Assembly: GCF_003240565.2 (NCBI RefSeq)
Contig: NZ_CP117255.1
Span: 1,922,001 to 1,986,000 of the forward strand
Origin: Rhizobium tumorigenes
Lineage (GTDB): Bacteria > Pseudomonadota > Alphaproteobacteria > Rhizobiales > Rhizobiaceae
Direction of reading: 5' to 3'
Length of the DNA stretch: 64,000 bases
Both the position numbers and the translations under genes were made by a program. A model generated the notes under the pieces. The model did not search any database and had not been told where the DNA came from. It saw only the letters and a list, made by a program, of their open reading frames with translations. Shown here piece after piece: positions 44,203-54,992 of this stretch; within the stretch, counting starts at the first letter, position 1; each line of letters opens with the position of its first letter.

Positions 44203-45421
44203 TCAAAGTCTCCACCTTGGCGAGCGCCGGGAACAGCCTCATCCACGCCAGCACCACAACGATCGTGCCGATACCGCCGATGACGCCTGTCGCCACCGGC
44301 CCGAGGGCCCCGGCCAGCATACCCGACTCGAATTCACCCAGCTGGTTCGACGTGCCGATGAACAGGGAATTCACTGCGTTGACGCGGCCGCGCATCGAAT
44401 CCGGCGTCAGCAGTTGCACCAGCGAACTGCGTACGACGACGCTGACCGTATCGGACGCGCCGACCACCAGCAGCGCCAGCACGGAAAGCGCGATGTTGCT
44501 CGACAGCGAAAAAACGATGGTGGCAACCCCGAAAATGGCAACGGCAAGCAGCATCGTCTTGCCGACGCCGCTCTGCATCGGCCGGCGCGCCAGCACGATC
44601 GACATGGCAAGCGCGCCAACGGCCGGTGCCGCCCGGAGCAGGCCAAGTCCCCAGGGGCCGGCTCTGAGGATGTCATGGGCGAAGATCGGCAGCAGCGCCG
44701 TTGCCCCGCCGAGCAGCACGGCGAAAAGGTCGAGCGAGATGGTGCCGAGCATGATCGGCCTGCTACGGATGAAGGCGACGCCGGCAAACACCGAACTCAG
44801 CGTGACCGGTGCGCGGGCCACTGGCGCCCGGCGAGCCATGCGGATGGAGATGACGTTGAAGCTGGCGACGGCAAACAGCACCGACGCCATGATGAAAGGC
44901 GCCACCGCGTCGAGGCCGTAGAGCAGGCCGCCGACCGACGGGCCGATGATCAGCGCCGTCTGCATCATCGACGTCGAGGTGGCGATGGCTTTCTGCAACA
45001 GCGGCGCGGGCACGATATTCGGCAGAAGCGCTGCCATCGTCGGCCGCTCGAAGGCCTGCACGGCCCCCAGCACAGCAACGGCGGCTAGGATGCCGGCGGG
45101 CCCGAGCCAATCACGCAAGACGGCGATGGCAAGCACCACGGCCGTGACGGCCTCGACGATCTGGCAGGCAAGACCGATGCGACGCCTGTCGAAGCGGTCG
45201 GCAACATGGCCGACGACGAAGGTGAGGATGACCATCGGCAGGAACTGGCAGAAGCCGACAAGCCCGAGGGCATAGGCACTGTGGGTCTGGTCGTAGATCA
45301 TCCAGCCAAGTGCAACGGTCACCGCCTGGAAGGAAAGTTGCGAACAGACCCTGGACGCGACAAAGGAGAGATAGGCAGGGTTGCGCAGAACGCTACCCCC
45401 GGCAGGTTGATCGCTGTCCAT
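44195..45421 (-). CDS. MFS exporter, EntS-like (DHA3 type)
   Basis: A 408-residue 12-helix inner-membrane transporter of the drug-H+ antiporter-3 group that includes the enterobactin exporter EntS. The loop motif is GHVADRFDRRRIG. FERPTMAALLPNIVPAPLLQKAIATSTSMMQTALIIGPSVGGLLYGL and MRGRVNAVNSLFIGTSNQLGEFESG are typical of this family. It lies downstream of an ArsR-type regulator and overlaps a GNAT gene. The substrate is unknown; small hydrophobic or siderophore-like molecules are typical. Confidence 0.9.
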   Translation of the reverse strand: MDSDQPAGGSVLRNPAYLSFVASRVCSQLSFQAVTVALGWMIYDQTHSAYALGLVGFCQFLPMVILTFVVGHVADRFDRRRIGLACQIVEAVTAVVLAIAVLRDWLGPAGILAAVAVLGAVQAFERPTMAALLPNIVPAPLLQKAIATSTSMMQTALIIGPSVGGLLYGLDAVAPFIMASVLFAVASFNVISIRMARRAPVARAPVTLSSVFAGVAFIRSRPIMLGTISLDLFAVLLGGATALLPIFAHDILRAGPWGLGLLRAAPAVGALAMSIVLARRPMQSGVGKTMLLAVAIFGVATIVFSLSSNIALSVLALLVVGASDTVSVVVRSSLVQLLTPDSMRGRVNAVNSLFIGTSNQLGEFESGMLAGALGPVATGVIGGIGTIVVVLAWMRLFPALAKVETLNG

Positions 45422-45590
45422 CGGATGTCCTCGGGAACACCGGCCGCCTGCTACAGGTCGGCACGGAGACTGCTATGGGAGACTTACTTCTCCTGCTCCG
45501 CTCGAAACGCCGATTTGTCAATTCACGAAATCCGGCATCGTTCCTAAAGACACGACGGCAACGTCTAGGAGCGCGGCTTTCGACAGCCTC

Positions 45591-45938
45591 TCAAGCCGCG
45601 CCCGAACCTCCGCATTCCGGTGGGCGCTCGGCGGAAGCACCCGGCAGGATGTCGTCGAGCGTTTCCAGCACTTTCCTCACATGGTCAGAGCGGCAGGAAA
45701 AATAATCCGTATCCGCCCGCCTGATGCAGGCCACCAGACCCGCACCGCGAAGTGCGCCGAGATGCTTGGAACAAGCAATAGCGCCGATCCCCGTTATCAG
45801 TGCAAGGGAGTTGAGCGACAGATCGCGCGTCAGCAGGATCCTGAGGATCAGCAGCCGGTCGCGATCGGCAAGCGCGGCCAGCAATGCCGCGCCTTGCTCG
45901 AAAAAAGCACTGTCTCTCAAGGGTCCATCTGAAGGCAT
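45591..45938 (-). CDS. ArsR-type helix-turn-helix regulator
   Basis: A 115-residue winged-helix protein. LLAALADRDRLLILRILLTRDLSLNSLALITGIGAIACSKHLGALRGAGLVACIRRADTDYFSC is the ArsR/SmtB fold. Residues equivalent to the classic metal-site CxC in helix 3 are absent (one Cys, in IACSKH), so it is probably not an arsenic or zinc sensor. It precedes the MFS exporter by 169 bases on the same strand and may control it. Confidence 0.82.
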   Translation of the reverse strand: MPSDGPLRDSAFFEQGAALLAALADRDRLLILRILLTRDLSLNSLALITGIGAIACSKHLGALRGAGLVACIRRADTDYFSCRSDHVRKVLETLDDILPGASAERPPECGGSGAA

Positions 45939-46109
45939 TTAGGCTCCGCCATCATAACCTCTGCCGTACTCGTACGACCGATGTGAATGCCGGCCAGGGA
46001 ACTGCATCGCGCCGACCGGAGTGATACGCAGACAACGGACGGAAAGTTTCACGAAATTGCGGACAACCAGCCGGGCGACCTGCTTTAGGGGCCGACGCGC
46101 TGACAGCGG

Positions 46110-46631
46110 TCAACGGGAAGCTGTCGTATCCAGCATGATTGCCATGCTGACGCTATCCACGAAGCGGCCGTCGATACAAACCGCGCGCCTGAGCACGCCC
46201 TCGGGTGCGAACCCGACCTTCTCGTAGAGAGCGATTGCCCGGCTGTTATCGGCATGCACCGATAATTCGACGCGGATCAAACCGAGCTGACGGGCATTCG
46301 CCAGCGCGGCATCGATCAGCAATCGTCCCAGCCCCTGGCCGCGAAACTCCGGCACGATCCCCATGGCGAGGCTGCCGCGATGGGCGTGTGCAGGAAAGAA
46401 ATGACGGGTGATATCACACCATCCCAGCACGCGGTTTCCGGCCACCGCCACCACATGCGGGTTTCCCCGGGCGATCATGTCCATCACATGCTCACGGGTT
46501 TCCGCCAGCGGAAACGCTTCGAGCATCGTCAGATATCGCCGCTCCCGGGCAACGAGATCGAGAGCAGCATGAAAGCTCTCGATGTGCTCGCCTGCGGTGG
46601 CAACAATTCGGATTTTCCTACTCGATATCAT
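46110..46631 (-). CDS. GNAT acetyltransferase
   Basis: A 173-residue N-acetyltransferase. The acetyl-CoA motif is LAMGIVPEFRGQGLGRLLIDAALANA, followed by VELSVHADNSRAIALYEKVGFAPEGVLRRAVCIDGRFVDSVSMAIML. This tail resembles the phosphinothricin/YhhY-like group. The substrate is unknown. It lies upstream of the ArsR gene with a 171-base gap, and appears to be a separate unit. Confidence 0.88.
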   Translation of the reverse strand: MISSRKIRIVATAGEHIESFHAALDLVARERRYLTMLEAFPLAETREHVMDMIARGNPHVVAVAGNRVLGWCDITRHFFPAHAHRGSLAMGIVPEFRGQGLGRLLIDAALANARQLGLIRVELSVHADNSRAIALYEKVGFAPEGVLRRAVCIDGRFVDSVSMAIMLDTTASR

Positions 46632-46706
46632 CGCTCTTGAGTCCTTGCCGGAAACGTGAGGTGGCAGACTATCCTCGCTGGGAAAGCAGCTGCAAGCATC
46701 CTGTTT

Positions 46707-48029
46707 CTAGTTGTCGGGGAACCCACGGCTTCGCCATTCACTCCGTGGCACCGGCTCGCCTATGTCGAAGGAAAAGGACTGTACTTTTGTCGCCTCAGCA
46801 TCCAGTTCACAGCGAAAGCGCAGATTGTACCACTTTCCATCGGCGCGAAACTGGCTACGCTTCACGTCGAGAACGTTGCCTGACGGCAGTCGGTAGGCCG
46901 GCAGCAGCTCGGGTCGATAGACTGGCGCTGCGTGCCGCAATTGTTCACGCAACTCGCTGGCGCACAACTCTCCGGCGCGAACCCCACGCGGGATATTGCC
47001 CATCGCCCGGGTCGAAGCGGCGTCTCCGGTCTCGCTGCGGGAAAACAGCGTCTTTGCCTTCGTCATTGCTGCTTCGCCGGGTTTTCCACCTGGCTTTGGC
47101 AGCGCGGGCTTGCCTTTCGGCAGATTGGAGGGCGGTGCCGGAGCCAGCTCGACCTTGGCACTATCGGGGCTGGTGGACGGCGGACCGTTCTTTTCGGCGG
47201 TGCTGTCGGGCACGTCTACCTGCGGAAGGTCGATGTTTGGCGGCAAAGGCCCTGCCCCGGCCGGCGCATCCATTGGCGGCGTATCGGCAAGAGGCGTCTC
47301 ACTCGGTGGCTGTGCAGCCGGCGGCTGGTCGGTCGGGGGCACCTCCGGTGGCGTTTCCGGAGTTGCTGCGGCTTCCGGCGTTTGCGCCACCGCATCAGCT
47401 GGCCTGGCATTGTTCGCATCGGGCTTTGCTGTCTCGTCCGGCGTCGTCGGTTTGGTATCGCCCTCCGCGCTGTTGCCGTCTTCCGATTTCTTCGGCCCGG
47501 CATCCTTGTCGCCATAACGGAAAACCGGATCGAGCGCGCGGATCCGCGACTGCTCGGCCCCGGGAGGTTCGGCCTTCGGCGGCGTCTCGGGCGGCTTTTG
47601 CTCCGGCGGTGGCGGCGGCGGTGGTTTTTCCTCCGGCGCTTTCTCAGCCGCCGGCGGCGGCGGCGGGGGGGGCGGCGCCGGCTTTTCCTCCGGCGGCTTA
47701 TCAGCGGCCGGCGGCGGCGGGGGCTCCGGGGGGGCCGGCGGTTGCTCGGCTTTCGCAGGTTCGGTTGGTTTTGCCGGCTCGGGCGGTTTTTCCGGCTCCG
47801 GCATTTTCAAAGGCTCGGGAGGCTTTTCAGCCTCCGGCTTCGGCTCCGGCGGTTTCGGCTCTTCTGGCGGCGGCACCAGCTCGACGCTGACGGTATCCTC
47901 CTTGGCGGGTTCCGGCATCTTCGCGGCGTCCGGCAGGAAGAACAACGCCACGACCAGCACATGCACGACAAGCGAGGCAAGCACCACCCAAAGCGTCTTC
48001 CGCCACCGCACAAGCCGTTCGTTCGCCAT
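46707..48029 (-). CDS. Membrane-anchored Pro-rich DUF930 protein
   Basis: A 440-residue protein. A short cytoplasmic N-terminus and one membrane helix (about residues 12-32, LWVVLASLVVHVLVVALFFL) precede about 280 residues of Pro/Glu/Lys-rich repeats like TonB or TolA spacers. A C-terminal globular domain (about 345-440) has GELCASELREQLRHA, YRLPSGNVLDVKRSQFRADGKWYNLRFRCELD and KVQSFSFDIGEPV. This is DUF930, found in rhizobia with unknown function. The build suggests an inner-membrane protein spanning the periplasm. The spacer DNA is highly repetitive and prone to length change. Confidence 0.82.
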   Translation of the reverse strand: MANERLVRWRKTLWVVLASLVVHVLVVALFFLPDAAKMPEPAKEDTVSVELVPPPEEPKPPEPKPEAEKPPEPLKMPEPEKPPEPAKPTEPAKAEQPPAPPEPPPPPAADKPPEEKPAPPPPPPPPAAEKAPEEKPPPPPPPEQKPPETPPKAEPPGAEQSRIRALDPVFRYGDKDAGPKKSEDGNSAEGDTKPTTPDETAKPDANNARPADAVAQTPEAAATPETPPEVPPTDQPPAAQPPSETPLADTPPMDAPAGAGPLPPNIDLPQVDVPDSTAEKNGPPSTSPDSAKVELAPAPPSNLPKGKPALPKPGGKPGEAAMTKAKTLFSRSETGDAASTRAMGNIPRGVRAGELCASELREQLRHAAPVYRPELLPAYRLPSGNVLDVKRSQFRADGKWYNLRFRCELDAEATKVQSFSFDIGEPVPRSEWRSRGFPDN

Positions 48030-48200
48030 CCTTCAGTGCCGGTCCATCGACGCGTCGCCGCCTGGAAAATATGCCAGAATACCAATCATCCGAATTCCTT
48101 AACGCCTGCCGACTTGCGAAGATACCGGATTCGCGATCACCATCCCGTCAGCACACAGAGAGGGAGCAGAGATGGGGATTGCCGGACGCCGCGTCCACCC

Positions 48201-48407
48201 ATGACCGGCAGAGCTCGTGAAATTGCCGCAAGATTGCGGGTCTTCGAGGCCGCGGCACGCCTGTGTGATCGACATGAGCTCGGGATACGCGCCGCCGACG
48301 CGTTGCATCTGGCGATTGCCATGGACGCGTCCGCAACCCTGGTCACCTTCGACCACCTTCTCCAGACAGCCGCGTCGAGCCTTGGCCACCCCTGCCTTGC
48401 CCCATGA
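48201..48407 (+). pseudogene. Truncated PIN-domain (VapC-like) toxin fragment
   Basis: A 68-codon remnant whose residues about 27-60 read [32 protein letters not shown], the typical C-terminal half of a VapC PIN domain with its second acidic cluster. The N-terminal half with the first catalytic Asp is absent, and no antitoxin gene precedes it. It runs towards rpoD and stops beside the rpoD terminator. It is best read as a decayed toxin gene. Confidence 0.65.
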
Positions 48408-48440
48408 AAAAACCCGGCCAGTTAAAACTGACCGGGTTTC
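48405..48440 (-). terminator. Rho-independent terminator of rpoD
   Basis: AACCCGG-CCAGT and ACTG-ACCGGGTT pair (48411-48438) with one mismatch. On the minus strand a run of six T follows, 25 bases past the rpoD stop. The plus-strand side also has TTT, so it may act in both directions. Confidence 0.85.
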
Positions 48441-48464
48441 TATTGGTAACCTCTCGCAAAAACC

Positions 48465-50519
<2,055 letters not shown>

Positions 50520-50932
50520 CTATATAGTCGCTTTCCCTGACGCTGCCCTGCCTGCGGTTGGGCTTGAGAGCCCCGGGCAAAAACTCGCCCGCCGCAATTG
50601 TTCACGAACACCTACGGAATGATCTTTAATTCCGAATTAACCACGCGCGCCCAAAAGCTCAAGGCCAGACGGTTCACCTGGCGAACTGCTGGACATTGCT
50701 GCCCCATGACGCGCGAGACCTTCTCTGCCTGAAATGGTGATTCCCACTATTTCCCTTCCCGTCAAGCTATTCCGCGAAGAATGATGCGGAAAACCCGGAA
50801 AAAGCCCGACATACATGGGCTGACTTGGCACGGAGGCCGGTATGGGTGGGATATGGGGAGGATTGGGGGGAAAGACAAGGGTGGGGTTTGGAAGGGATAA
50901 GGCACTTTGCGGAACTGGAGCGCAGATAAAAT
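50520..50932. other. rpoD upstream region with a G-rich tract
   Basis: 413 bases between rpoD and the DUF4365 gene. It contains the rpoD promoter (exact boxes not resolved) and, at about 50830-50905, a strongly purine-biased tract with repeated GGGTGGG/GGGGAGG/GGGGGG runs. No gene with a plausible ribosome site was found; two short open frames inside are low complexity. Confidence 0.5.
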
Positions 50933-52729
50933 CTAGAAGTCGACTCTGGGCTCCATTCGAAGAACCCCCTGTTTAAAAAGAATGCCAGGTTCCCCGATAG
51001 TTTCGCCAGGCCGATAGGGTCTCTCCGTTCGGACAGCCTTGTTGGCTTCAACCACAAACGCGTCAAATTCAGCAACGATCAAATTAGTAAATACTTCTGG
51101 ACGCTGCGCCTTCGCGCTCCAATAAGCGGAAATACCACAATATTTCAACGAACACTTAAGAACGTCTTCAATGATAGATACGTTGTCGCTTACCAAGCAT
51201 AGAAAAATTGCGTCCGCCCAACACTCAACGTCATTTTCCAAATGAAATGTGAGTACCAAATGACTCCAGAAGGCAGCTTTATTATCACCACAATCCAGAA
51301 AGGACTGCCTGAATAGAAAAAGTTCGTCGTAGTTAAAGAGCCTGATATTGGGATCTATTCGCCCTAGCCAGGACGCCAATTTTAACTTGATCAACGCCTC
51401 GGAGCCAATTGAAGAGGGATGCAAAGAAGCGGGAATTAGAACACGTTCCGCGTCCGTGTATTTCTTTTGACTCAAGTAAGCGTCCGCGAGCAACAAACGC
51501 GCATTTGGTGTGTCTTCCATTCCTATGAGGCGTGAGTATGCCACAGATGCACATCGGTATCGGCCCGACATAAAAAGTATGCCACCTAGATCCCGATAGA
51601 AATATGTTCGCGATAGATAGCTTGAATCAGATTTACGTGCATCGTTGTAGCACCTTATAGCGAGCTTATATTTTTTTTGAGATCGAAGGTAGTTTCCGAG
51701 ACTGTAGGAAAGTCCGGACGTATTAAATTTGCCTTTTTGGCAAGCTATCGATTCGTTAAAAAAAATTATAACTTCATTGGAAATATTATCAAAATTCCTG
51801 GTTGATAGGTTGAGCGCGGCGGCAAACAAACTCATATATTGATCCTGCTCTATCTGCAGGCCATTCATTAACGCCAAATCTACCGCCTTTGACGGCACTT
51901 CTAAGAGCGCTAAAGCTGCTACCGAAGAAAGCTCTCGGCTGGGTGCGATCAAACGTGCAGCATGACAATATTCTGCAGCGCGCTCGGCATGACGATCAAA
52001 GTTCAAATCAACTAGGAGCTTAATAAGAAGATAGCATAGGCACGCTGCTAAATCATTTTTGTCATCTGATGCAGAGACGACGGATGTCTCATAAAGAGTT
52101 GCTATTGAGAGAGTTAATATTCCTGAATCAAGGCCGAGGTGTATTGGAATGCCATCGCTTCCTCTTGCTTGATCGGTAAATGGTAACGCCATTAGAAGAG
52201 GCTCAATGAACGCATTGTAACGGTTCACTTCAGTAGGCGACGCAGCGTGCCAAGAAATCGGGAACCGCGTCCATTTTTCACGTTTTTTTAAGAGCCGTAG
52301 ACAATTCAGAGCAAACGCAATTCGATCAGGTGTTTCATCATCCCAAACATTGTTTGGATCAAATTTTATTGTGACTGACCTTGTATCAGCTTTCGCTTTC
52401 CGCGAAGCATGTTCAGCCCACATCCAGTACGATCTATTAGTTACACTGCAATGCCTAAATATTATCGCAGGAACATCAAATGAATTTAGATATTTAAGAG
52501 TTTCGCTTCGAATTCTTACTTTATCAGAGACATTCTCATTTTCTGTGCCTTTTGATTGCACATTAAATATTAAACCCGTGTCCAAACCTTGCGGCGTGAA
52601 TAACTCCACCTCCAAGTCAACGCCATAATCTGATCCCTTCTCACGGCTTACCCAAACACTAGGCTTTAGTGTGTTGAAACAGCGTATTGCCGCTTCCCCG
52701 ATTTGGTGACTTTTAGGTCTTTTAGGCAT
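50933..52729 (-). CDS. DUF4365 nuclease-like protein with TPR-type repeats
   Basis: A protein of about 598 residues. The N-terminal DUF4365 domain (about 1-150) has HQIGEAAIRCFNTLKPSVWVSREKGSDYGVDLEVELF and FNVQSKGT, a PD-(D/E)xK-like layout with Asp, Glu and a QxK motif. The rest is helical and repeat-like (LRSQKKYKLAIRCYNDARKSD, LLADAYLSQKKYTDAERVLIPASLHP), consistent with TPR repeats. DUF4365 proteins are common in defence islands. The gene is AT-rich against high-GC neighbours. It starts 78 bases after recQ on the same strand. The start at 52729 is tentative; 52744 is an alternative. Confidence 0.78.
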   Translation of the reverse strand: MPKRPKSHQIGEAAIRCFNTLKPSVWVSREKGSDYGVDLEVELFTPQGLDTGLIFNVQSKGTENENVSDKVRIRSETLKYLNSFDVPAIIFRHCSVTNRSYWMWAEHASRKAKADTRSVTIKFDPNNVWDDETPDRIAFALNCLRLLKKREKWTRFPISWHAASPTEVNRYNAFIEPLLMALPFTDQARGSDGIPIHLGLDSGILTLSIATLYETSVVSASDDKNDLAACLCYLLIKLLVDLNFDRHAERAAEYCHAARLIAPSRELSSVAALALLEVPSKAVDLALMNGLQIEQDQYMSLFAAALNLSTRNFDNISNEVIIFFNESIACQKGKFNTSGLSYSLGNYLRSQKKYKLAIRCYNDARKSDSSYLSRTYFYRDLGGILFMSGRYRCASVAYSRLIGMEDTPNARLLLADAYLSQKKYTDAERVLIPASLHPSSIGSEALIKLKLASWLGRIDPNIRLFNYDELFLFRQSFLDCGDNKAAFWSHLVLTFHLENDVECWADAIFLCLVSDNVSIIEDVLKCSLKYCGISAYWSAKAQRPEVFTNLIVAEFDAFVVEANKAVRTERPYRPGETIGEPGILFKQGVLRMEPRVDF

Positions 52730-52807
52730 CAGCGGTGACCACATCGATCTAAAAAGGATAAAATTCGAGGAAGTTGGAAATCTCCTAACAGTGATTAATC
52801 GTGGCGT

Positions 52808-54802
52808 TCACCCCCGCCCAATCACCGCCAAAAACGCATCCCCATAGCGCTCCAGCTTCGCCTGCCCCACGCCTGAGATCGCCAGCATCTCATCCGCGCT
52901 GCCCGGCCGTTCGCTGGCCATGGCGATCAGCGTCGTGTCCGGAAACACGACATAGGGCGGCACGCCCAGCGTCTTGGCGATCTTCATGCGCTCCGCCCGG
53001 AGGTCCTCGAACAGCGCTGCATCCGCTGCCGACAGGCCGGCCGTCCTCGGCGCGCCGCCGCCTGCGCCGCTCGCGCCGGCACCCCGCCGCGCGGACTTAC
53101 CGGTCGCCGGGCGGTCCTTGCGGAACTGGATGCTGCGTTCCTTCTTGAACACGGCCTTGGCATCCGGCGTCAGTTTCAGCGCGCCATAGGCTGCATGATC
53201 TACGCTGACGAGGCCGGCGGCGAGCAGCTGGCGGAAGACGGATTGCCAGGTGCGGACGGGGATGTCCTTTCCGACCCCGAAGACCGGCATGTCGGCATGG
53301 CCGAAGCGCTGGGTCTTCTCGTTGACATTGCCCGTGAGCACGTCGATGACGTGGCCAGCGCCAAAACGTTCGCCGGTGCGGTAGATGGCCGCCAGCGCCT
53401 TGATCGCCGCCTCCGTGCCGTCCCAGGTTTCCACCGGCTTCAGGCAGGTATCGCAATTGCCGCAGGCGCCTGCGTGGCTTTCGCCAAAATGCGCCAAAAT
53501 CGCCTGTCGGCGGCAGCCGGAGGTCTCGCAGATGGCGAGCAGCGCGTTCAGCTTTGCCCGCTCCACCCGCTTGATTTCAGGTGCCGACGCGCCTTCGTCG
53601 ATCATCTTGCCGCGCTGGATGACGTCGGCCATGCCATAGGCCATCCAGACGTTGGACGGCAGGCCGTCGCGGCCGGCGCGTCCCGTTTCCTGATAATAGG
53701 CCTCGACGGAGCCCGGGATGTCGAGATGGGCGACATAACGGACGTTCGGCTTGTCGATGCCCATGCCGAAGGCGACCGTGGCAACAAGGCAGAGGTCTTC
53801 CTCCTTCAGGAACGCATCCTGGTTGGCATCGCGCACCGCCCGCTCCATGCCGGCGTGATAGGCGAGTGCCCTGATCCCCTGCCCGTTCAGCCATTCGGCG
53901 GTGTCTTCGACCTTGGCGCGCGACAGGCAGTAGACGATGCCGCTGTCGCCCTTGTGGCCGGAGAGAAAGCGCAGCAGCTGCTGGCGCGGTTGGTCGCGCT
54001 CGACGATCTCATAGGCGATGTTGGGGCGGTCGAAGCTGGTGGAGAAGATCTTGGCGGTGTCGAGCTGCAGCCTTGCGATGATGTCGTCGCGGGTGTGCGG
54101 GTCTGCGGTTGCCGTCAGCGCGATGCGCGGCACGCCGGGAAACTGTTCGGCGAGTTTGCCGAGCTCGCGGTATTCCGGCCGGAAATCATGGCCCCATTGC
54201 GAGACGCAATGGGCCTCGTCGATGGCAAAAAGCGCGATCTTCGCGTCGCCGATGGTCTGGCGAAAATTGTCGGTAAGGATGCGCTCGGGCGTCATGTAGA
54301 GGAGGTCGAGCGTGCCGTTGCGGATGTCGCGATAGATGGATTGCGCCTCTTCGCGGGTGATCGACGAGTTCAACGCCGCGGCGTTGACGCCGAGCTGCTT
54401 CAGCGCCTGCACCTGATCGCGCATCAGCGCAATCAGCGGCGAGACGACAATGCCGATGCCGTTGCGGCAGAGCGCCGGGATCTGGAAGCACAGCGACTTA
54501 CCGGCGCCGGTCGGAAACAGCACGACCGCATCGCCGCCGGAAACGACGTGCTCGACCACCTGCTGCTGCTTGCCTCGAAAGGCCGGATAGCCATAGATCC
54601 GCCTCAGCACCTCGAGCGGCGCCTGCCCGGCGGACGATCTCGGCAATGCCCGCGAGGTGTGCGGCTCTGGCGCAGCAGACGGCTCGCCATAGGGCTCCCA
54701 TCCGGCCGCTTGATCCGGCTCGAAGACATCCCTCGGCGGTTCGAGGCCGAACAGCGCCTCGTCGGTGGAAAACCGTGGATCGTTCTTCTCCGGCTTCGAC
54801 AT
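52808..54802 (-). CDS. recQ: ATP-dependent DNA helicase RecQ
   Basis: A 664-residue superfamily-2 helicase. A non-conserved N-terminal extension of about 60 residues precedes Walker [13 protein letters not shown] (near 97), the DEAH box with [19 protein letters not shown] (near 195), LTATA, and the helicase-C motifs including [38 protein letters not shown]. The zinc-binding part has CETSGCRRQ and CGNCDTC, followed by the winged helix and a C-terminal HRDC domain (ending [16 protein letters not shown]). It acts in recombination and fork repair. It is divergent in composition from the DUF4365 gene that follows it. Confidence 0.95.
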   Translation of the reverse strand: MSKPEKNDPRFSTDEALFGLEPPRDVFEPDQAAGWEPYGEPSAAPEPHTSRALPRSSAGQAPLEVLRRIYGYPAFRGKQQQVVEHVVSGGDAVVLFPTGAGKSLCFQIPALCRNGIGIVVSPLIALMRDQVQALKQLGVNAAALNSSITREEAQSIYRDIRNGTLDLLYMTPERILTDNFRQTIGDAKIALFAIDEAHCVSQWGHDFRPEYRELGKLAEQFPGVPRIALTATADPHTRDDIIARLQLDTAKIFSTSFDRPNIAYEIVERDQPRQQLLRFLSGHKGDSGIVYCLSRAKVEDTAEWLNGQGIRALAYHAGMERAVRDANQDAFLKEEDLCLVATVAFGMGIDKPNVRYVAHLDIPGSVEAYYQETGRAGRDGLPSNVWMAYGMADVIQRGKMIDEGASAPEIKRVERAKLNALLAICETSGCRRQAILAHFGESHAGACGNCDTCLKPVETWDGTEAAIKALAAIYRTGERFGAGHVIDVLTGNVNEKTQRFGHADMPVFGVGKDIPVRTWQSVFRQLLAAGLVSVDHAAYGALKLTPDAKAVFKKERSIQFRKDRPATGKSARRGAGASGAGGGAPRTAGLSAADAALFEDLRAERMKIAKTLGVPPYVVFPDTTLIAMASERPGSADEMLAISGVGQAKLERYGDAFLAVIGRG

Positions 54803-54956
54803 TATCTTCCTTCGCTCGGCAGGTCTTCACGCCCGCCCTGGCCCTTCCCGGGCTGCTGTTTCATTTCGGCCGTCGCCGTCGAATCGACGGGGGGGAGGCA
54901 CCCCCGGGGCTGGCCCACCATGGCATGTTTCGAAGCCGACTGCACCCGCGGCACTT

Positions 54957-54979
54957 CCCTTCTCCAATGGGGAGAAGGA
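54957..54979 (-). terminator. Hairpin after the GntP permease gene
   Basis: CCTTCTCC and GGAGAAGG form a perfect eight-base stem around AATGG, 14 bases past the permease stop on the minus strand. No clear U tract follows. The motif resembles fragments of rhizobial intergenic repeats. Confidence 0.45.
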
Positions 54980-54992
54980 GATTCCACGCCGA

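Noticed and set aside
46932..48200. Plus-strand frame running through the DUF930 gene into the PIN fragment
   Set aside because: Only the last 68 codons show a real domain; the rest is an Arg/Gly-rich antisense reading of the Pro-rich repeat.
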